Assembly (NCBI GenBank): GCA_029862745.1
Contig: JAOTWS010000003.1
Location: 1-64,000 of the forward strand
Direction of reading: 5' to 3'
Length of the DNA stretch: 64,000 nt
Source of the DNA: Nitrosopumilus sp.
Lineage (GTDB): Archaea > Thermoproteota > Nitrososphaeria > Nitrososphaerales > Nitrosopumilaceae
In this document: positions 17,355 to 26,029 of the stretch, one piece after another
Layout: every line of letters begins with the position of its first letter
How positions within the stretch are numbered: position 1 is the stretch's first letter
The notes under the pieces: generated by a model
What the model was told of the DNA's origin: nothing
Databases searched by the model: none
The model's input: the letters and a program-made list of their open reading frames with translations, nothing else
Translations under genes and position numbers: made by a program

Positions 17355-17615
17355 ATGAGTAAAATAATTTTTGTTAAAGAAATAATAATCATACAAAATG
17401 AGCCAAAACTTTGTCCTACATGCCAAAAGGAGGATAGATTAGAAAAAGGCATCATCAGAGAAAAGAGATCGAATGGAAAAACAATTCTTTGCACTAGATG
17501 TGAAGCTTTAATCGTGATAACAAATCAGAACCTCAGAAAAGTTGAATTATCTGGAATAAAGGACGACACGATTATGTTGAAAGAGCCTCATTTGATCAGA
17601 AGGGTAGAATACTAA
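17355..17615 (+). CDS. Small zinc-ribbon protein (86 aa)
   Basis: Two CxxC pairs (KLCPTCQKED and ILCTRCEALIVIT) about 26 residues apart suggest one zinc ribbon. The frame is open from 17286, but ATG 17355 (MSKIIFVKEIIII) looks the better start. The ILCxxCExLxxIT segment resembles the product at 36963-37214, so the two are probably paralogues. The function is unknown; nucleic-acid or protein binding is usual for such folds. Confidence 0.6.
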   Translation: MSKIIFVKEIIIIQNEPKLCPTCQKEDRLEKGIIREKRSNGKTILCTRCEALIVITNQNLRKVELSGIKDDTIMLKEPHLIRRVEY

Positions 17616-17881
17616 TTTTTAGATTTTTCAAGTAATTCCCGTATCACATACCCTCGAACATTTGCAAACTCCCAATCTTTAAGATTTGAATTTCTACATT
17701 CTTCTTTTATAATGAGGCCCGCAAGCCCATCACTCCAAATATGTCGTTTTGTATCATAAACTTCAATAATTTTTCCATGTTTTGTGATTTTGATAGCACC
17801 ATGACATCGCTCAATTACATGCAATGCAACATTATGATATAATTTTTCAAAATTAACCATATTAAGATAATGTAACATCAT
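17612..17881 (-). CDS. Hypothetical protein (89 aa)
   Basis: The frame encodes a soluble protein with HVIERCHGAIKITKHGKIIE and a helical KDWEFANVRGYVIRELLEKS tail. It could start at the second Met (MVNFEKLYHN, start at 17860). It overlaps the end of the convergent zinc-ribbon gene by 4 bp, a compact tail-to-tail arrangement seen repeatedly in this genome. No family recognised. Confidence 0.55.
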   Translation of the reverse strand: MMLHYLNMVNFEKLYHNVALHVIERCHGAIKITKHGKIIEVYDTKRHIWSDGLAGLIIKEECRNSNLKDWEFANVRGYVIRELLEKSKN

Positions 17882-18438
17882 ATCAAAAAGGTTCCTAAAC
17901 TTTTGGATGGAATGATAATATACAATATAGATCAGTATGAAATTTGCTGATGATTAACCACAAACTAAGCTATAACTGAGAGATGATGAGTTTGCCGAAT
18001 TATGAAGCACATATTCAAATTTTTGCTACTAACATTTGTAGTTATAAGTAATGTTGATTGCCAACTAAATTTATGACTATTATATTTGGGTTTATGTGTG
18101 GAAATATGTTGAGCATTCAAAAACCCTGAGTCCATGATTGTTTAAGGGGAAAAGAAAGATTAGAAGAAAAATACCAGTCAACTAGAATAATCAAATCATA
18201 ACCGAATCATTATTTCTTACTTGAGTAATTTATGTAGAATTTTATTGATTGTCTAGGTATTAGAGATGGTAAGCCATGAACATTCTTTGTTCATCAAAAA
18301 AAGAGTTTAAATTTTAGATGGCATCTGGGCAGCAATAGGATCTGTAAAAATAATAACCCCATTCAAAGATAGTCACATGTATTAAGAATAGTTGGATGTC
18401 ATAACCAGTATTATTAGTATAGATACCCAATATAATAA
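17882..18438. other. Intergenic region with box C/D-like motifs
   Basis: A 557-bp gap without a supportable gene. TGATGA occurs at 17948-17953 and again at about 17984-17989, with CTGA at 17976-17979 between them, the arrangement of C, D' and C' boxes. No convincing final D box follows. The rest is AT-rich and featureless to me. Confidence 0.35.
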
Positions 18439-18633
18439 ATGAATAACCTTCCAAAAAAATTTCCAGAGTATTCAATAATGTACAAAACTATTTCAAATCA
18501 AATTTTTTTACTTGAAAAAAGAGCCAAAGATGCTAAAGAACAAGAATTAAGGGAAATTAATACAAAAATTGAGAAATATCAATTAGAATTGAATAAAATT
18601 AAGAATATGTTTCCTGATAAATTTTTTGAATAA
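18439..18633 (+). CDS. Small coiled-coil hypothetical protein (64 aa)
   Basis: A charged, helical protein (LEKRAKDAKEQELREINTK) ending KIKNMFPDKFFE. The KxIKxMFP ending is shared with the 70-residue product at 23717-23929, suggesting a small family of lineage-specific paralogues. No membrane segment or known motif. ATG start. Confidence 0.55.
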   Translation: MNNLPKKFPEYSIMYKTISNQIFLLEKRAKDAKEQELREINTKIEKYQLELNKIKNMFPDKFFE

Positions 18634-18645
18634 TTAAATTAATTA

Positions 18646-18855
18646 TTAATGGTTCTGACCATAGTCACAATTATGATTATCATCTTTAGATAACATTAAT
18701 TGCTGTACCATCTCATCACGAATTTTTAGTAAATCTACAATTTGTTGTTTTAGGGTGAATGAATCCCAATTTTCTCGATATAGTTCTCGTACTACATCGA
18801 TTATTTCAAGATCTACATTTAGAAGATTATCCATAAGTTGTTCCTGATCATTCAT
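18646..18855 (-). CDS. Hypothetical protein (69 aa)
   Basis: A short acidic helical protein (MNDQEQLMDNLLNVDLEIID) with a His/Asn/Cys-containing end. It is convergent with the coiled-coil gene 12 bp away. No family recognised; accepted because the frame is clean and fills the space between two genes. Confidence 0.5.
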   Translation of the reverse strand: MNDQEQLMDNLLNVDLEIIDVVRELYRENWDSFTLKQQIVDLLKIRDEMVQQLMLSKDDNHNCDYGQNH

Positions 18856-18905
18856 GAGAAATTATAATCATACTATGAAAAAAACCAATCTAATTTATGA
18901 TAGAA

Positions 18906-19343
18906 CTATACACCCATACTTTCTTTTAGTAGATTTTTTCTAACAAGTATTGGAATGTTGTAAAATGCTCCTAATGCCATTGCGTCAGATGCACGATAAT
19001 TTCTTAATACAATGTCTTTTTTTCCTGTAAAGTATAGATTGGCTCTTAAAACTTCACCACTTTCGTAGATTTTCACTTTGACAAGAATCAATTCACTTTG
19101 CTCACAAATTTCTTCAATCATTCTATAAATTGATGGAATAGGTTCTCCCTCAGTATCCCCAAAACTCGAGATATGTCGGGCAACTTCGCCAGAAAAAGCT
19201 CTCATGTGAAACTCTCTACCGTTATCAGCCTTTAAAACAACCATGCCTTCAACTGCATATGGGTCAACAAACCCAACATAATCAATTTTGACCGATTCAT
19301 AATCTGGTTCTTGAGCTTGCGCGATATCCATTGTATTACGCAT
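18906..19343 (-). CDS. Bifunctional nuclease (BFN/DUF151) domain protein
   Basis: The 145-residue protein carries the DUF151 pattern: GREFHMRAFSGEVARHI, then PSIYRMIEEICEQSELILVKV and the end DAMALGAFYNIPILVRKNLL. Plant homologues of this domain have RNase and DNase activity; archaeal members are uncharacterised. ATG 19343 lies 25 bp from TTTATAAG on the minus strand, indicating a leaderless transcript. Confidence 0.85.
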   Translation of the reverse strand: MRNTMDIAQAQEPDYESVKIDYVGFVDPYAVEGMVVLKADNGREFHMRAFSGEVARHISSFGDTEGEPIPSIYRMIEEICEQSELILVKVKIYESGEVLRANLYFTGKKDIVLRNYRASDAMALGAFYNIPILVRKNLLKESMGV

Positions 19344-19481
19344 AAATTTTACAATTAATACTTATAAAGATAGCAAACTTTGGAATCCAAGTGCAGAAGA
19401 GGAAAAAGTAAATAATTATGATACGATCATTTTTTATGCACAAACCCAAATTATTTAAAATCCATAACTTTGGTTAGTTTT

Positions 19482-21296
19482 ATGTCCACAAATCCAGAAC
19501 GGGCCATATCATATGTTCTAAGCAAGTATGTTACGGATTATATGGACAAAGATGTGTTAATTCTTAATCAAAATGTATTGACCCGAGTGGCAGCTAGTAT
19601 GCTGCGCAATTATGAAACAGATGATATTATCGTTACAGATGAAGAAAGACACCCAATTGGAATAGTTACAGATGAGGACATTCTGAGTAAAGTAAGTGAT
19701 GCTTCAGTTTATGCTGAAGCTACCAAATTAAAAGACATTATGAGTACACCATTGATCACAATTAATGAAAAATCCACATTACAGGATGCACTACATAAAA
19801 TGAGAGACAATAATATAAGAAAACTACCAATCATATCAAAGAAAAATGAAGTAGTTGGCATGATTTTTCAAGGCACAATTGCAAATATCATAAGAGATGC
19901 AACAAGTACAGCACCTCGTCTCTTAAGTCCTCCAGTAAAAGCAATTCTAGGTAATCTTGGTTTTGTTTTACAATTTGCAGGAGTATTGTTACTGGTTCCA
20001 GCAATAGTGGCAACAATATTGGATGATACAACGATTGCAACTGGGATTTATTTAACAACTGTTCTATTACTAGTTACAGGGTTTTTTCTAAATTCGTATG
20101 GGGAAAAAGCAAGTCTTAACTTACATCAAGCGTCAATATTGGTTTTTTCTAGCTTGTTTTTATTAATTTTGTTTGGAACAATTCCTTATCTATATGTACT
20201 TCCAAGCGGTGAAACTGAAGGGGAAGCATTTGCAAATGCTTTCTTTTCAAGTGCCGCAGGATTTACAACTGCGGGAATATCAATATTTCATGAGCCAGAA
20301 AATTTGACTCAGAGTTTTACATTCTTCAGAAGTTATACTCAGCTCGTAGGAGGAATGAGTTTCATCTATCTAGTAATCACAGCATTTTATCCAGAATCAA
20401 AACTTCAGTCAATGCGTGGCTTCATATCTGGAAGAACTCTTCACATGAAAGAATTATTCCTAACTATTACTTTCATCTTTACAGTATACATAGTGATTAT
20501 AGCGCTATTACTATATTTCTTTGGAGAGCGAAATATCATTGATAATTTTTCACTATCTATGAGCACACTTGCAACAGGAGGATTCTTACCTACATCAACT
20601 ATTCTTGAGGAATTAATTTGGCAAGAGCATGTAATCTTAATGGGTGGAATGATTTTAGGAGCTTTACCATTTACATTCCATTATGCATTTGTAAGAAAAA
20701 AATTCCTTGCACCAAAACTAGGAAAGGAGGTACTAACATATTTTGGGATTCTAGGTGGTGCCATTATTTTATTCAGTATGATTAGTGGATTGGATACATT
20801 AGATAGTGTATTTTATTCAATATCAGCTAGTACAACAGCAGGGTTGCAGAAAGAAAGTCTGGGAGATCTTAATAGTGGAGCACACATAATTTTGATAATT
20901 TTGATGATCATTGGAGGATGTGGGTTTTCAACCGCAGGTGGATTGAAAATATTCAGATTACTTCATTTAATAAACATTAGAAGATATTTCAATAAAATAA
21001 AAAGAGCAGAACTGTCAGATCATACAAAAAAAGAAATCATTACAACCATGATTATCATAACATCAATGCCAATAATTGCAGTAATAACGGGTGCACATCT
21101 TGCAATTACTGAAGATGTATCATTTGAAAATGCATTCTTTGAGGCAATAAGTGTGATAACTACAGGAGGATTATCAGCAGGCGTGATAGACATAGACACA
21201 GATTCAGGAACAAAAATTATTCTTGGATTTTTAATGATATTTGGAAGATTAGAGATAATTGCCATCATCTACATCTTTATTCCTAAACTTAGCTAG
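19482..21296 (+). CDS. CBS-domain TrkH family potassium transporter
   Basis: A protein of about 604 residues that fuses two CBS domains (residues ~20-140) to a TrkH/KtrB-type ion channel. The channel part has repeated selectivity-like loops (SSAAGFTTAGI, STLATGGF, SASTTAGLQ, ISVITTGGLS) and GGCGFSTAGGLKIFRLL. CBS pairs usually bind adenine nucleotides, so K+ uptake could be gated by energy state. The frame opens at TTG 19470, but ATG 19482 lies 26 bp from TTATTTAAAA, the leaderless spacing. No TrkA-type subunit is in the window. Confidence 0.9.
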   Translation: MSTNPERAISYVLSKYVTDYMDKDVLILNQNVLTRVAASMLRNYETDDIIVTDEERHPIGIVTDEDILSKVSDASVYAEATKLKDIMSTPLITINEKSTLQDALHKMRDNNIRKLPIISKKNEVVGMIFQGTIANIIRDATSTAPRLLSPPVKAILGNLGFVLQFAGVLLLVPAIVATILDDTTIATGIYLTTVLLLVTGFFLNSYGEKASLNLHQASILVFSSLFLLILFGTIPYLYVLPSGETEGEAFANAFFSSAAGFTTAGISIFHEPENLTQSFTFFRSYTQLVGGMSFIYLVITAFYPESKLQSMRGFISGRTLHMKELFLTITFIFTVYIVIIALLLYFFGERNIIDNFSLSMSTLATGGFLPTSTILEELIWQEHVILMGGMILGALPFTFHYAFVRKKFLAPKLGKEVLTYFGILGGAIILFSMISGLDTLDSVFYSISASTTAGLQKESLGDLNSGAHIILIILMIIGGCGFSTAGGLKIFRLLHLINIRRYFNKIKRAELSDHTKKEIITTMIIITSMPIIAVITGAHLAITEDVSFENAFFEAISVITTGGLSAGVIDIDTDSGTKIILGFLMIFGRLEIIAIIYIFIPKLS

Positions 21297-21398
21297 AATA
21301 GATTATTGCTATAATACTATAACATGTTACCTCTCAAGTTCAAACAGAATCATATTTTGTAAGATAGGGTTTAATTTTGTAGGGAAAAACTAAGAATC

Positions 21399-22220
21399 AT
21401 GGTCAGCAAGTTTGAAAGTAAAACTAAAGGTAAAAAGTTGATCATAGTGGGATTTGTGACAATCACAATTTTATTTTTAATGTTTAACAGATATCAAGAT
21501 CCAGAACTTATCACACCTAGTGCAATTGAGACCATACAAAGAATAGCATATGGGTTTTATATTACATTAATTGTATCTTTTGGTGCAATTGGGTTTGGCA
21601 TATACAAATATCAAAAAGAAAAAGTCAAAAATGGAGAAAAAGATTTAACAACAATTATTGCAATAGTTGCAAATAATTCAAAATCAAAGAAAGTGTTTAG
21701 TATAACATTTATCACATATGGGATATTTTTTTCGCTAATATCTGGAACTTTAGTATATCAACCTGAAGTTAATTTTGCAATTCATTATGGTGCAATAATT
21801 CCATCAGGCTTTATTGCACCATGTTGTGATGCTCCAGGATACATGCCAAAGATAATAATTTATTTAACAGAACACATAGGATTACAAATAATCCCAATTA
21901 ATCTTGTATTACAGTTAATTGTGTCGTATCTTGTTGCATTAAATACGTCAATAGCAGTAACTGCCTACGCAATTTCAAAAAAAGGAAGAGGAATGAGTAC
22001 GATTGGAGCTGCAGTAGGATTATTCATCGCATGCCCCACTTGTGCAGGAACATTTTTGTCAGTATTTGTTGGAACTGCAAGTGGAATTGCACTTTCAATT
22101 GCGTTGGCCCAGATGCAGACATTATTTATTGCAATATCAATTCCGGTCTTGCTTATTACACCATATCTAATGGCAAAAAAATTGCGTAATGATGACGGTA
22201 GTTGTAAGATGGATTCCTAA
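21399..22220 (+). CDS. Polytopic membrane protein with paired cysteines, unknown
   Basis: The 273-residue protein has about six or seven membrane helices. Helix-proximal cysteine motifs stand out: FIAPCCDAPGYMPK near residue 145 and FIACPTCAGTFLSVF near residue 210. These could bind a metal or form a thiol redox pair. The end is charged with one further Cys (DDGSCKMDS). It follows the Trk gene on the same strand after about 100 bp. I recognise no named family. Confidence 0.65.
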   Translation: MVSKFESKTKGKKLIIVGFVTITILFLMFNRYQDPELITPSAIETIQRIAYGFYITLIVSFGAIGFGIYKYQKEKVKNGEKDLTTIIAIVANNSKSKKVFSITFITYGIFFSLISGTLVYQPEVNFAIHYGAIIPSGFIAPCCDAPGYMPKIIIYLTEHIGLQIIPINLVLQLIVSYLVALNTSIAVTAYAISKKGRGMSTIGAAVGLFIACPTCAGTFLSVFVGTASGIALSIALAQMQTLFIAISIPVLLITPYLMAKKLRNDDGSCKMDS

Positions 22221-22471
22221 AGAGGAGGTAATTTTACTTCAGGAATATTATGATTTCCAATATCATAACCATCGCGTCTAAGAAATTTCAGAGTTAATTT
22301 GTAGATTAATTCATCATGATCTACTTGGTCTAATATTTCTGTCCATAATACTTTTCCATTTTCTTTGATTTGTTTTTTAAAATCAGGATTCATAGATTCA
22401 GCAATTTCTTTGCATTGATCAAAAGTTTTTCCATTTTTGTAAGCACGAATACGTCTATCACAGCTATCCAT
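22217..22471 (-). CDS. Hypothetical protein (84 aa)
   Basis: A soluble protein starting MDSCDRRIRAYKNGKTFDQC and containing a helical KLTLKFLRRDGYDIGN segment. It overlaps the stop of the convergent membrane-protein gene by 4 bp. No known family; the balanced composition suggests a real gene. Confidence 0.55.
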   Translation of the reverse strand: MDSCDRRIRAYKNGKTFDQCKEIAESMNPDFKKQIKENGKVLWTEILDQVDHDELIYKLTLKFLRRDGYDIGNHNIPEVKLPPL

Positions 22472-22509
22472 ATTATTATAACATCAAAAATCTAAATAAA
22501 CCTAGATTA

Positions 22510-22782
22510 ATGGATGCTCTTCAAATACTAGAAAAAAAGACTAATTTCATGGGTATAAAATCAGCCTCAGAATACATAGATTTTTTTGTTAATCTCAATA
22601 TGGGAGAAAATGTAAGTCTGTTAAGTTTTATAAATAATGAAAAACGTACACTGAAAAAAAACCTTGAACTCAAAAATCTGGAAAAAGAACCAATAAAAAA
22701 AGGGATAGCAATTTTAGAACAATTAGCAAGAGAGATTAATGACATAGGTGGCAAAGCAGTACTAGAAAAATACAGAAAATGA
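22510..22782 (+). CDS. Hypothetical protein (90 aa)
   Basis: A helical, lysine/glutamate-rich protein (MDALQILEKKTNFMGIKSAS, ending GGKAVLEKYRK). It precedes a winged-helix gene by 16 bp on the same strand, so the two are probably co-transcribed; it might modulate that regulator. No recognised domain. Confidence 0.55.
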   Translation: MDALQILEKKTNFMGIKSASEYIDFFVNLNMGENVSLLSFINNEKRTLKKNLELKNLEKEPIKKGIAILEQLAREINDIGGKAVLEKYRK

Positions 22783-22798
22783 CTTCTAGGAGAAACCC

Positions 22799-23365
22799 AT
22801 GAACAAAAATTCAGAGATAATCAGAATCGAAATTATTCGAATTCTCAATGAGAATGGAAAAATTCGTGGAACAGAACTTGCCAAAAGGGTAATTGAAAAG
22901 GTAGGCAGTGAAAAAACAGTTTACAGAGAAATAAGTCAATTAGTAGAGGCAGGAGAAATTGAGAAAAAAGTCTACGACAGATCACATATTGAGTATAAAT
23001 TGATTAATCTCCATGAATCAGTAAATAATCAACTCAAAATAATACACAATGAAATTACGATAATTTTTGACGAAATAATAAACTTCAAGAAAATAAGTAT
23101 AGAGGGGGATTTTTCGTTTCATGAAAGGCTAAGATCAACTATACACCAAATACAAATGGTACAAACAATAGATGGAGTCATGAAGCTCTTATCCTATTAT
23201 CCCTCATTCAAAAAAGATCAAATGTTCTCACAAGTAATTCGTAAGATTAGTGATTGCTGGGAAGTGATCATAGATAGCATCGTACATCAGTCAGAAAAGG
23301 ATTTTCTAAATGATGTACTTGCAAATTTGAATATACCACAAATTAATTCAAATAACATAAACTAA
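22799..23365 (+). CDS. Winged-helix transcriptional regulator
   Basis: The 188-residue protein has an N-terminal winged helix (residues ~5-70: IRIEIIRILNENGKIRGTEL, then KTVYREISQLVEAGEIEKK). A long alpha-helical C-terminal region is rich in Ile and His, likely for dimerisation or ligand binding. It is the downstream partner of the 90-residue gene and converges on the PIN-like gene with a 4-bp overlap. The target is unknown. Confidence 0.7.
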   Translation: MNKNSEIIRIEIIRILNENGKIRGTELAKRVIEKVGSEKTVYREISQLVEAGEIEKKVYDRSHIEYKLINLHESVNNQLKIIHNEITIIFDEIINFKKISIEGDFSFHERLRSTIHQIQMVQTIDGVMKLLSYYPSFKKDQMFSQVIRKISDCWEVIIDSIVHQSEKDFLNDVLANLNIPQINSNNIN

Positions 23366-23634
23366 AAATTTTTTAATTTTTCTACAATAACTTTTAAGAT
23401 TTCTTCATCATCAAGTAATATTAGTGGAAAATCATTTTCTTCACTTGCTTTGCGAAATTCAGTATCTTTTGTGATAATGATCATATCATTTTCACGAGCA
23501 TAATTGATTATCGAATAATCAGAACCAAGTTTTTTCCCATCCATCTGTAATTTTCGTACGCTATAAGCATCATATCCAAGGCTCTTAAGTCGCTCATCCA
23601 TACCATCCAAATTTTCATCCACCAGTATTTTCAT
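23362..23634 (-). CDS. DUF5615/PIN-like domain protein
   Basis: A 90-residue PIN-like protein: MKILVDENLD start, LGYDAYSVRKLQMDG and the acidic block ARENDMIIITKDTEFRKASE. The spaced aspartates (DENLD, D in SDYS, TKD) match Mut7-C/DUF5615 small nucleases, often toxin components. No antitoxin-like gene directly precedes it on its strand, so a toxin role is unproven. Confidence 0.75.
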   Translation of the reverse strand: MKILVDENLDGMDERLKSLGYDAYSVRKLQMDGKKLGSDYSIINYARENDMIIITKDTEFRKASEENDFPLILLDDEEILKVIVEKLKNF

Positions 23635-23716
23635 ATAATTTTATGATTTAATTTCAATATTAGTGTAAACAGACCTTAAATGACAGATACTTATTTTCAA
23701 AGAAATCAATGATTTC

Positions 23717-23929
23717 ATGGATATTAAAGAAGAAGATAAATCTGAAGAGTCCAAAAAAAACCACATAGCATACTATAGATCGCTTTGTAAAATTATTTCA
23801 GATATTAAAGAGGAAAAAGACCAAGAAAAAGAGCCTGCTATCAAAAGCCATCTAGATAATAGAATTGACGCTATGGAAAAAGACAAAAAAAGAATTAAAG
23901 ATATGTTTCCAGAGATAAGAGAGGAATAG
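23717..23929 (+). CDS. Small charged coiled-coil protein (70 aa)
   Basis: A highly charged helical protein (MDIKEEDKSEESKKNHIAYY) ending KRIKDMFPEIREE. It shares its ending with the product at 18439-18633. It lies 4 bp before another small charged gene, so the pair is probably one transcript. No known function. Confidence 0.5.
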   Translation: MDIKEEDKSEESKKNHIAYYRSLCKIISDIKEEKDQEKEPAIKSHLDNRIDAMEKDKKRIKDMFPEIREE

Positions 23930-23933
23930 TGGG

Positions 23934-24140
23934 ATGACTACACCTGCTGAAAAAAATCACAATAAGCATCTGGATTCGCTTCATAATTACAAAATTCATT
24001 TAATAAAATACATTGAGGAATTAGAAAAATTAGATAAAAAATCAGAATTTGCAAAAGAATGGAATGAGACAACAATTAAAGAAAGAAAGGAAGAGATTCA
24101 AGTAATAGACAAAATTCTAAAAAATTTGATACGATTTTAA
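23934..24140 (+). CDS. Small charged helical protein (68 aa)
   Basis: It begins MTTPAEKNHNKHLDSLHNYK and is helical and Lys/Glu-rich throughout, resembling the preceding gene in composition and layout. It overlaps the stop of the convergent gene at 24137 by 4 bp. No family recognised. Confidence 0.5.
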   Translation: MTTPAEKNHNKHLDSLHNYKIHLIKYIEELEKLDKKSEFAKEWNETTIKERKEEIQVIDKILKNLIRF

Positions 24141-24490
24141 TTGTGTTTATTCTGTGTTAAATCATAAAGCCTATTACAAAAACTATCTACGTGTTCAGAT
24201 GAGACACCATCAAACCATGCAAGTTCATTAGTAATACTGAATCCATTAAATTCAAATTTTAGATTTGATTGAACATATTTGATTTCTTTTTGGATTAATT
24301 TTTTTATTTCATCCTGCTCCTGTATAGTAAGATCATAATCACAAGTCATCAAATCAATTTGGACATAGTAATTCCCATGAACAGGATTAGTTTTAGCCTT
24401 GATAAACGGCATGTTCTGTTGTTGACATCTTCTATAATGTTTATCATACTCAAACATCTTAGAATCACCAATATACTTGTGAAAAGCCAT
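24137..24490 (-). CDS. Hypothetical protein (117 aa)
   Basis: I place the start at ATG 24490 (MAFHKYIGDSKMFEYDKHYR): a TATA-like stretch at about 24505-24515 lies 22-25 bp upstream, and the longer frame to 24532 would overlap the next gene. The protein is soluble, with YYVQIDLMTCDYDLTIQEQD and a C-terminal helix. It is not related to anything I recognise. Confidence 0.6.
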   Translation of the reverse strand: MAFHKYIGDSKMFEYDKHYRRCQQQNMPFIKAKTNPVHGNYYVQIDLMTCDYDLTIQEQDEIKKLIQKEIKYVQSNLKFEFNGFSITNELAWFDGVSSEHVDSFCNRLYDLTQNKHN

Positions 24491-24521
24491 AACATTTAGA
24501 AAATTTATTTTAAAATTACAT

Positions 24522-24899
24522 CTAGATGTCAACAGTAATTTTCTTTACTTTGGTAATCAACATTAGTTTTTTGTTAATTGTCATTTCAGGCTCCATTGTA
24601 AAATATACAATGTTTCTTTTTGTATAGATTACCAGCTGGGATACTTTTTCTCTTTCAACATGAACGTATCTTACTTTACCTAGAGACTTATCAAATCCTT
24701 TTCTCATGGATCTTCTTTGTGCGATTTGTTTACAGAATAATTCCTCTTCTTTTTGATTTTTAAGACTTGTTTTTCCAGTTTTCATGATACCCTCACGAAC
24801 ATTACCTTTTGAATCAATTACTGCTGCAAATCTCATTTTAGGATCCAGGTTTGATATCTCCTGAACTATTTTAAGAAGATCGACTTTCTTTGCTGTCAT
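24522..24899 (-). CDS. DUF6659-like protein
   Basis: A protein of about 125 residues with the pattern DPKMRFAAVIDSKGNVREG, RRSMRKGFDKSLGKVRY and REKVSQLVIY. The product at 45627-46037 shares this pattern, so these are paralogues of a family I associate with DUF6659 in ammonia-oxidising archaea. The fold looks roadblock/profilin-like. ATG 24899 is preferred over TTG 24911 because a TATA-like stretch lies some 28 bp upstream. The role is unknown; regulatory or signalling is a guess. Confidence 0.65.
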   Translation of the reverse strand: MTAKKVDLLKIVQEISNLDPKMRFAAVIDSKGNVREGIMKTGKTSLKNQKEEELFCKQIAQRRSMRKGFDKSLGKVRYVHVEREKVSQLVIYTKRNIVYFTMEPEMTINKKLMLITKVKKITVDI

Positions 24900-25088
24900 A
24901 TCTAAATTCAAAACCTCAATTTACCAAATATAAGCTATAGAACGTTCTAAATAATTCAGATTTCATATATTGATATATATTTAAAATAATCAAAAAGATA
25001 GTTTTGTCTAGATATTCTTTCAGTTGGACTAGATTCAAAAATTACTTTTAGTCTAGTTATTTATTAATTAGAAAAACTGACTTCAAAC

Positions 25089-25313
25089 ATGAAAACGGGC
25101 ACATTAATCATCATAATAGGAATAGGGATGTTCATTTCAGGACTAGTAATGTTTTACTCAGTTGAGATAGGTCAGAAAGATCAACTATTAAGACTAATCA
25201 AAAACACTGGGACATTTGTAGGTCTAAGTGGTATGGGAGTTACTTTAGCAGGGATTCTACTATATCTGATTAACAGAAACGTACCACAAGTAAAAGAAAA
25301 TTTTGACATTTAA
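25089..25313 (+). CDS. Small two-helix membrane protein (74 aa)
   Basis: Two membrane helices (residues ~4-27 IIIIGIGMFISGLVMFYSV, ~45-64 LSGMGVTLAGILLYLI) are joined by a charged loop. ATG start. It overlaps the convergent zinc-ribbon gene by 4 bp. Typical of unnamed small membrane proteins; function unknown. Confidence 0.6.
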   Translation: MKTGTLIIIIGIGMFISGLVMFYSVEIGQKDQLLRLIKNTGTFVGLSGMGVTLAGILLYLINRNVPQVKENFDI

Positions 25314-25504
25314 ACTTGAGATAAAATTTTCTTGTATTCATCTACAGATACTACAAACTTGCAATTTTTACAAAATAATACTTCTTTATTCATTAAATTT
25401 TTAATAGCTGTTGGGATTTTTCCACAATACAATGTATTTACATCACAGTTAGGGCAGGTCGCCAAAAGGTGTGTCATACCAAACTCATTTTTTAAATTCA
25501 ACAT
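25310..25504 (-). CDS. Small zinc-ribbon protein (64 aa)
   Basis: CPNCDVNTLYC and FCKNCKFVVSVDEYKK provide two CxxC knuckles, about 28 residues apart, as in zinc ribbons. MTHLLATCPNC could be an alternative start. It is one of several tiny CxxC proteins in this window. Function unknown. Confidence 0.6.
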   Translation of the reverse strand: MLNLKNEFGMTHLLATCPNCDVNTLYCGKIPTAIKNLMNKEVLFCKNCKFVVSVDEYKKILSQV

Positions 25505-25602
25505 CTACTATAGGGTTTTATCATATATTAGGATCAAGAAGCAATAATACTAATGCCTAATTGTAACAACTAAATTATAATTAAATATACTCATATTTAG
25601 AA

Positions 25603-26025
25603 ATGTCTGAGAAAGTATGGTTAGGTGCAATATATCTTAAAGATGAAGGAGGTTATGAAATCATTCTAAAATCACTAAAGCATTATAGAAACAGATTAAG
25701 AACGATAAGTAACAGTCCAGAATTAAAAAATGCCGCAGCAATGTTTGCATCGGTATTGAATCAACAAGCAGTAAAAACAATTCCAGAAATTGACAAGATG
25801 ATTCAAAAAATCCAAAATAATCTTACGGATATAAAATTAACCCGTTCTTTAATTGAAGATATTTCATTTTTAGAAAAAGCACTTTTATGTTATCAATCAG
25901 ATATTAGTAAGGCAGAAGACACGGGTCAAGAATACTTTGTTAAAATTATTGGGAACATGCAAGAAGCCAGAAAAGATAAAGTGGTTATCAAAAAGGCATT
26001 AATAAAAATAAAACAATATTCATAA
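25603..26025 (+). CDS. Hypothetical helical protein (140 aa)
   Basis: An all-alpha protein (MSEKVWLGAIYLKDEGGYEI, then long helices with KTIPEIDKMIQKIQNNLTDI) without cysteines or membrane segments. ATG start. It is convergent with the next gene 4 bp away. No family recognised. Confidence 0.6.
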   Translation: MSEKVWLGAIYLKDEGGYEIILKSLKHYRNRLRTISNSPELKNAAAMFASVLNQQAVKTIPEIDKMIQKIQNNLTDIKLTRSLIEDISFLEKALLCYQSDISKAEDTGQEYFVKIIGNMQEARKDKVVIKKALIKIKQYS

Positions 26026-26029
26026 AATA

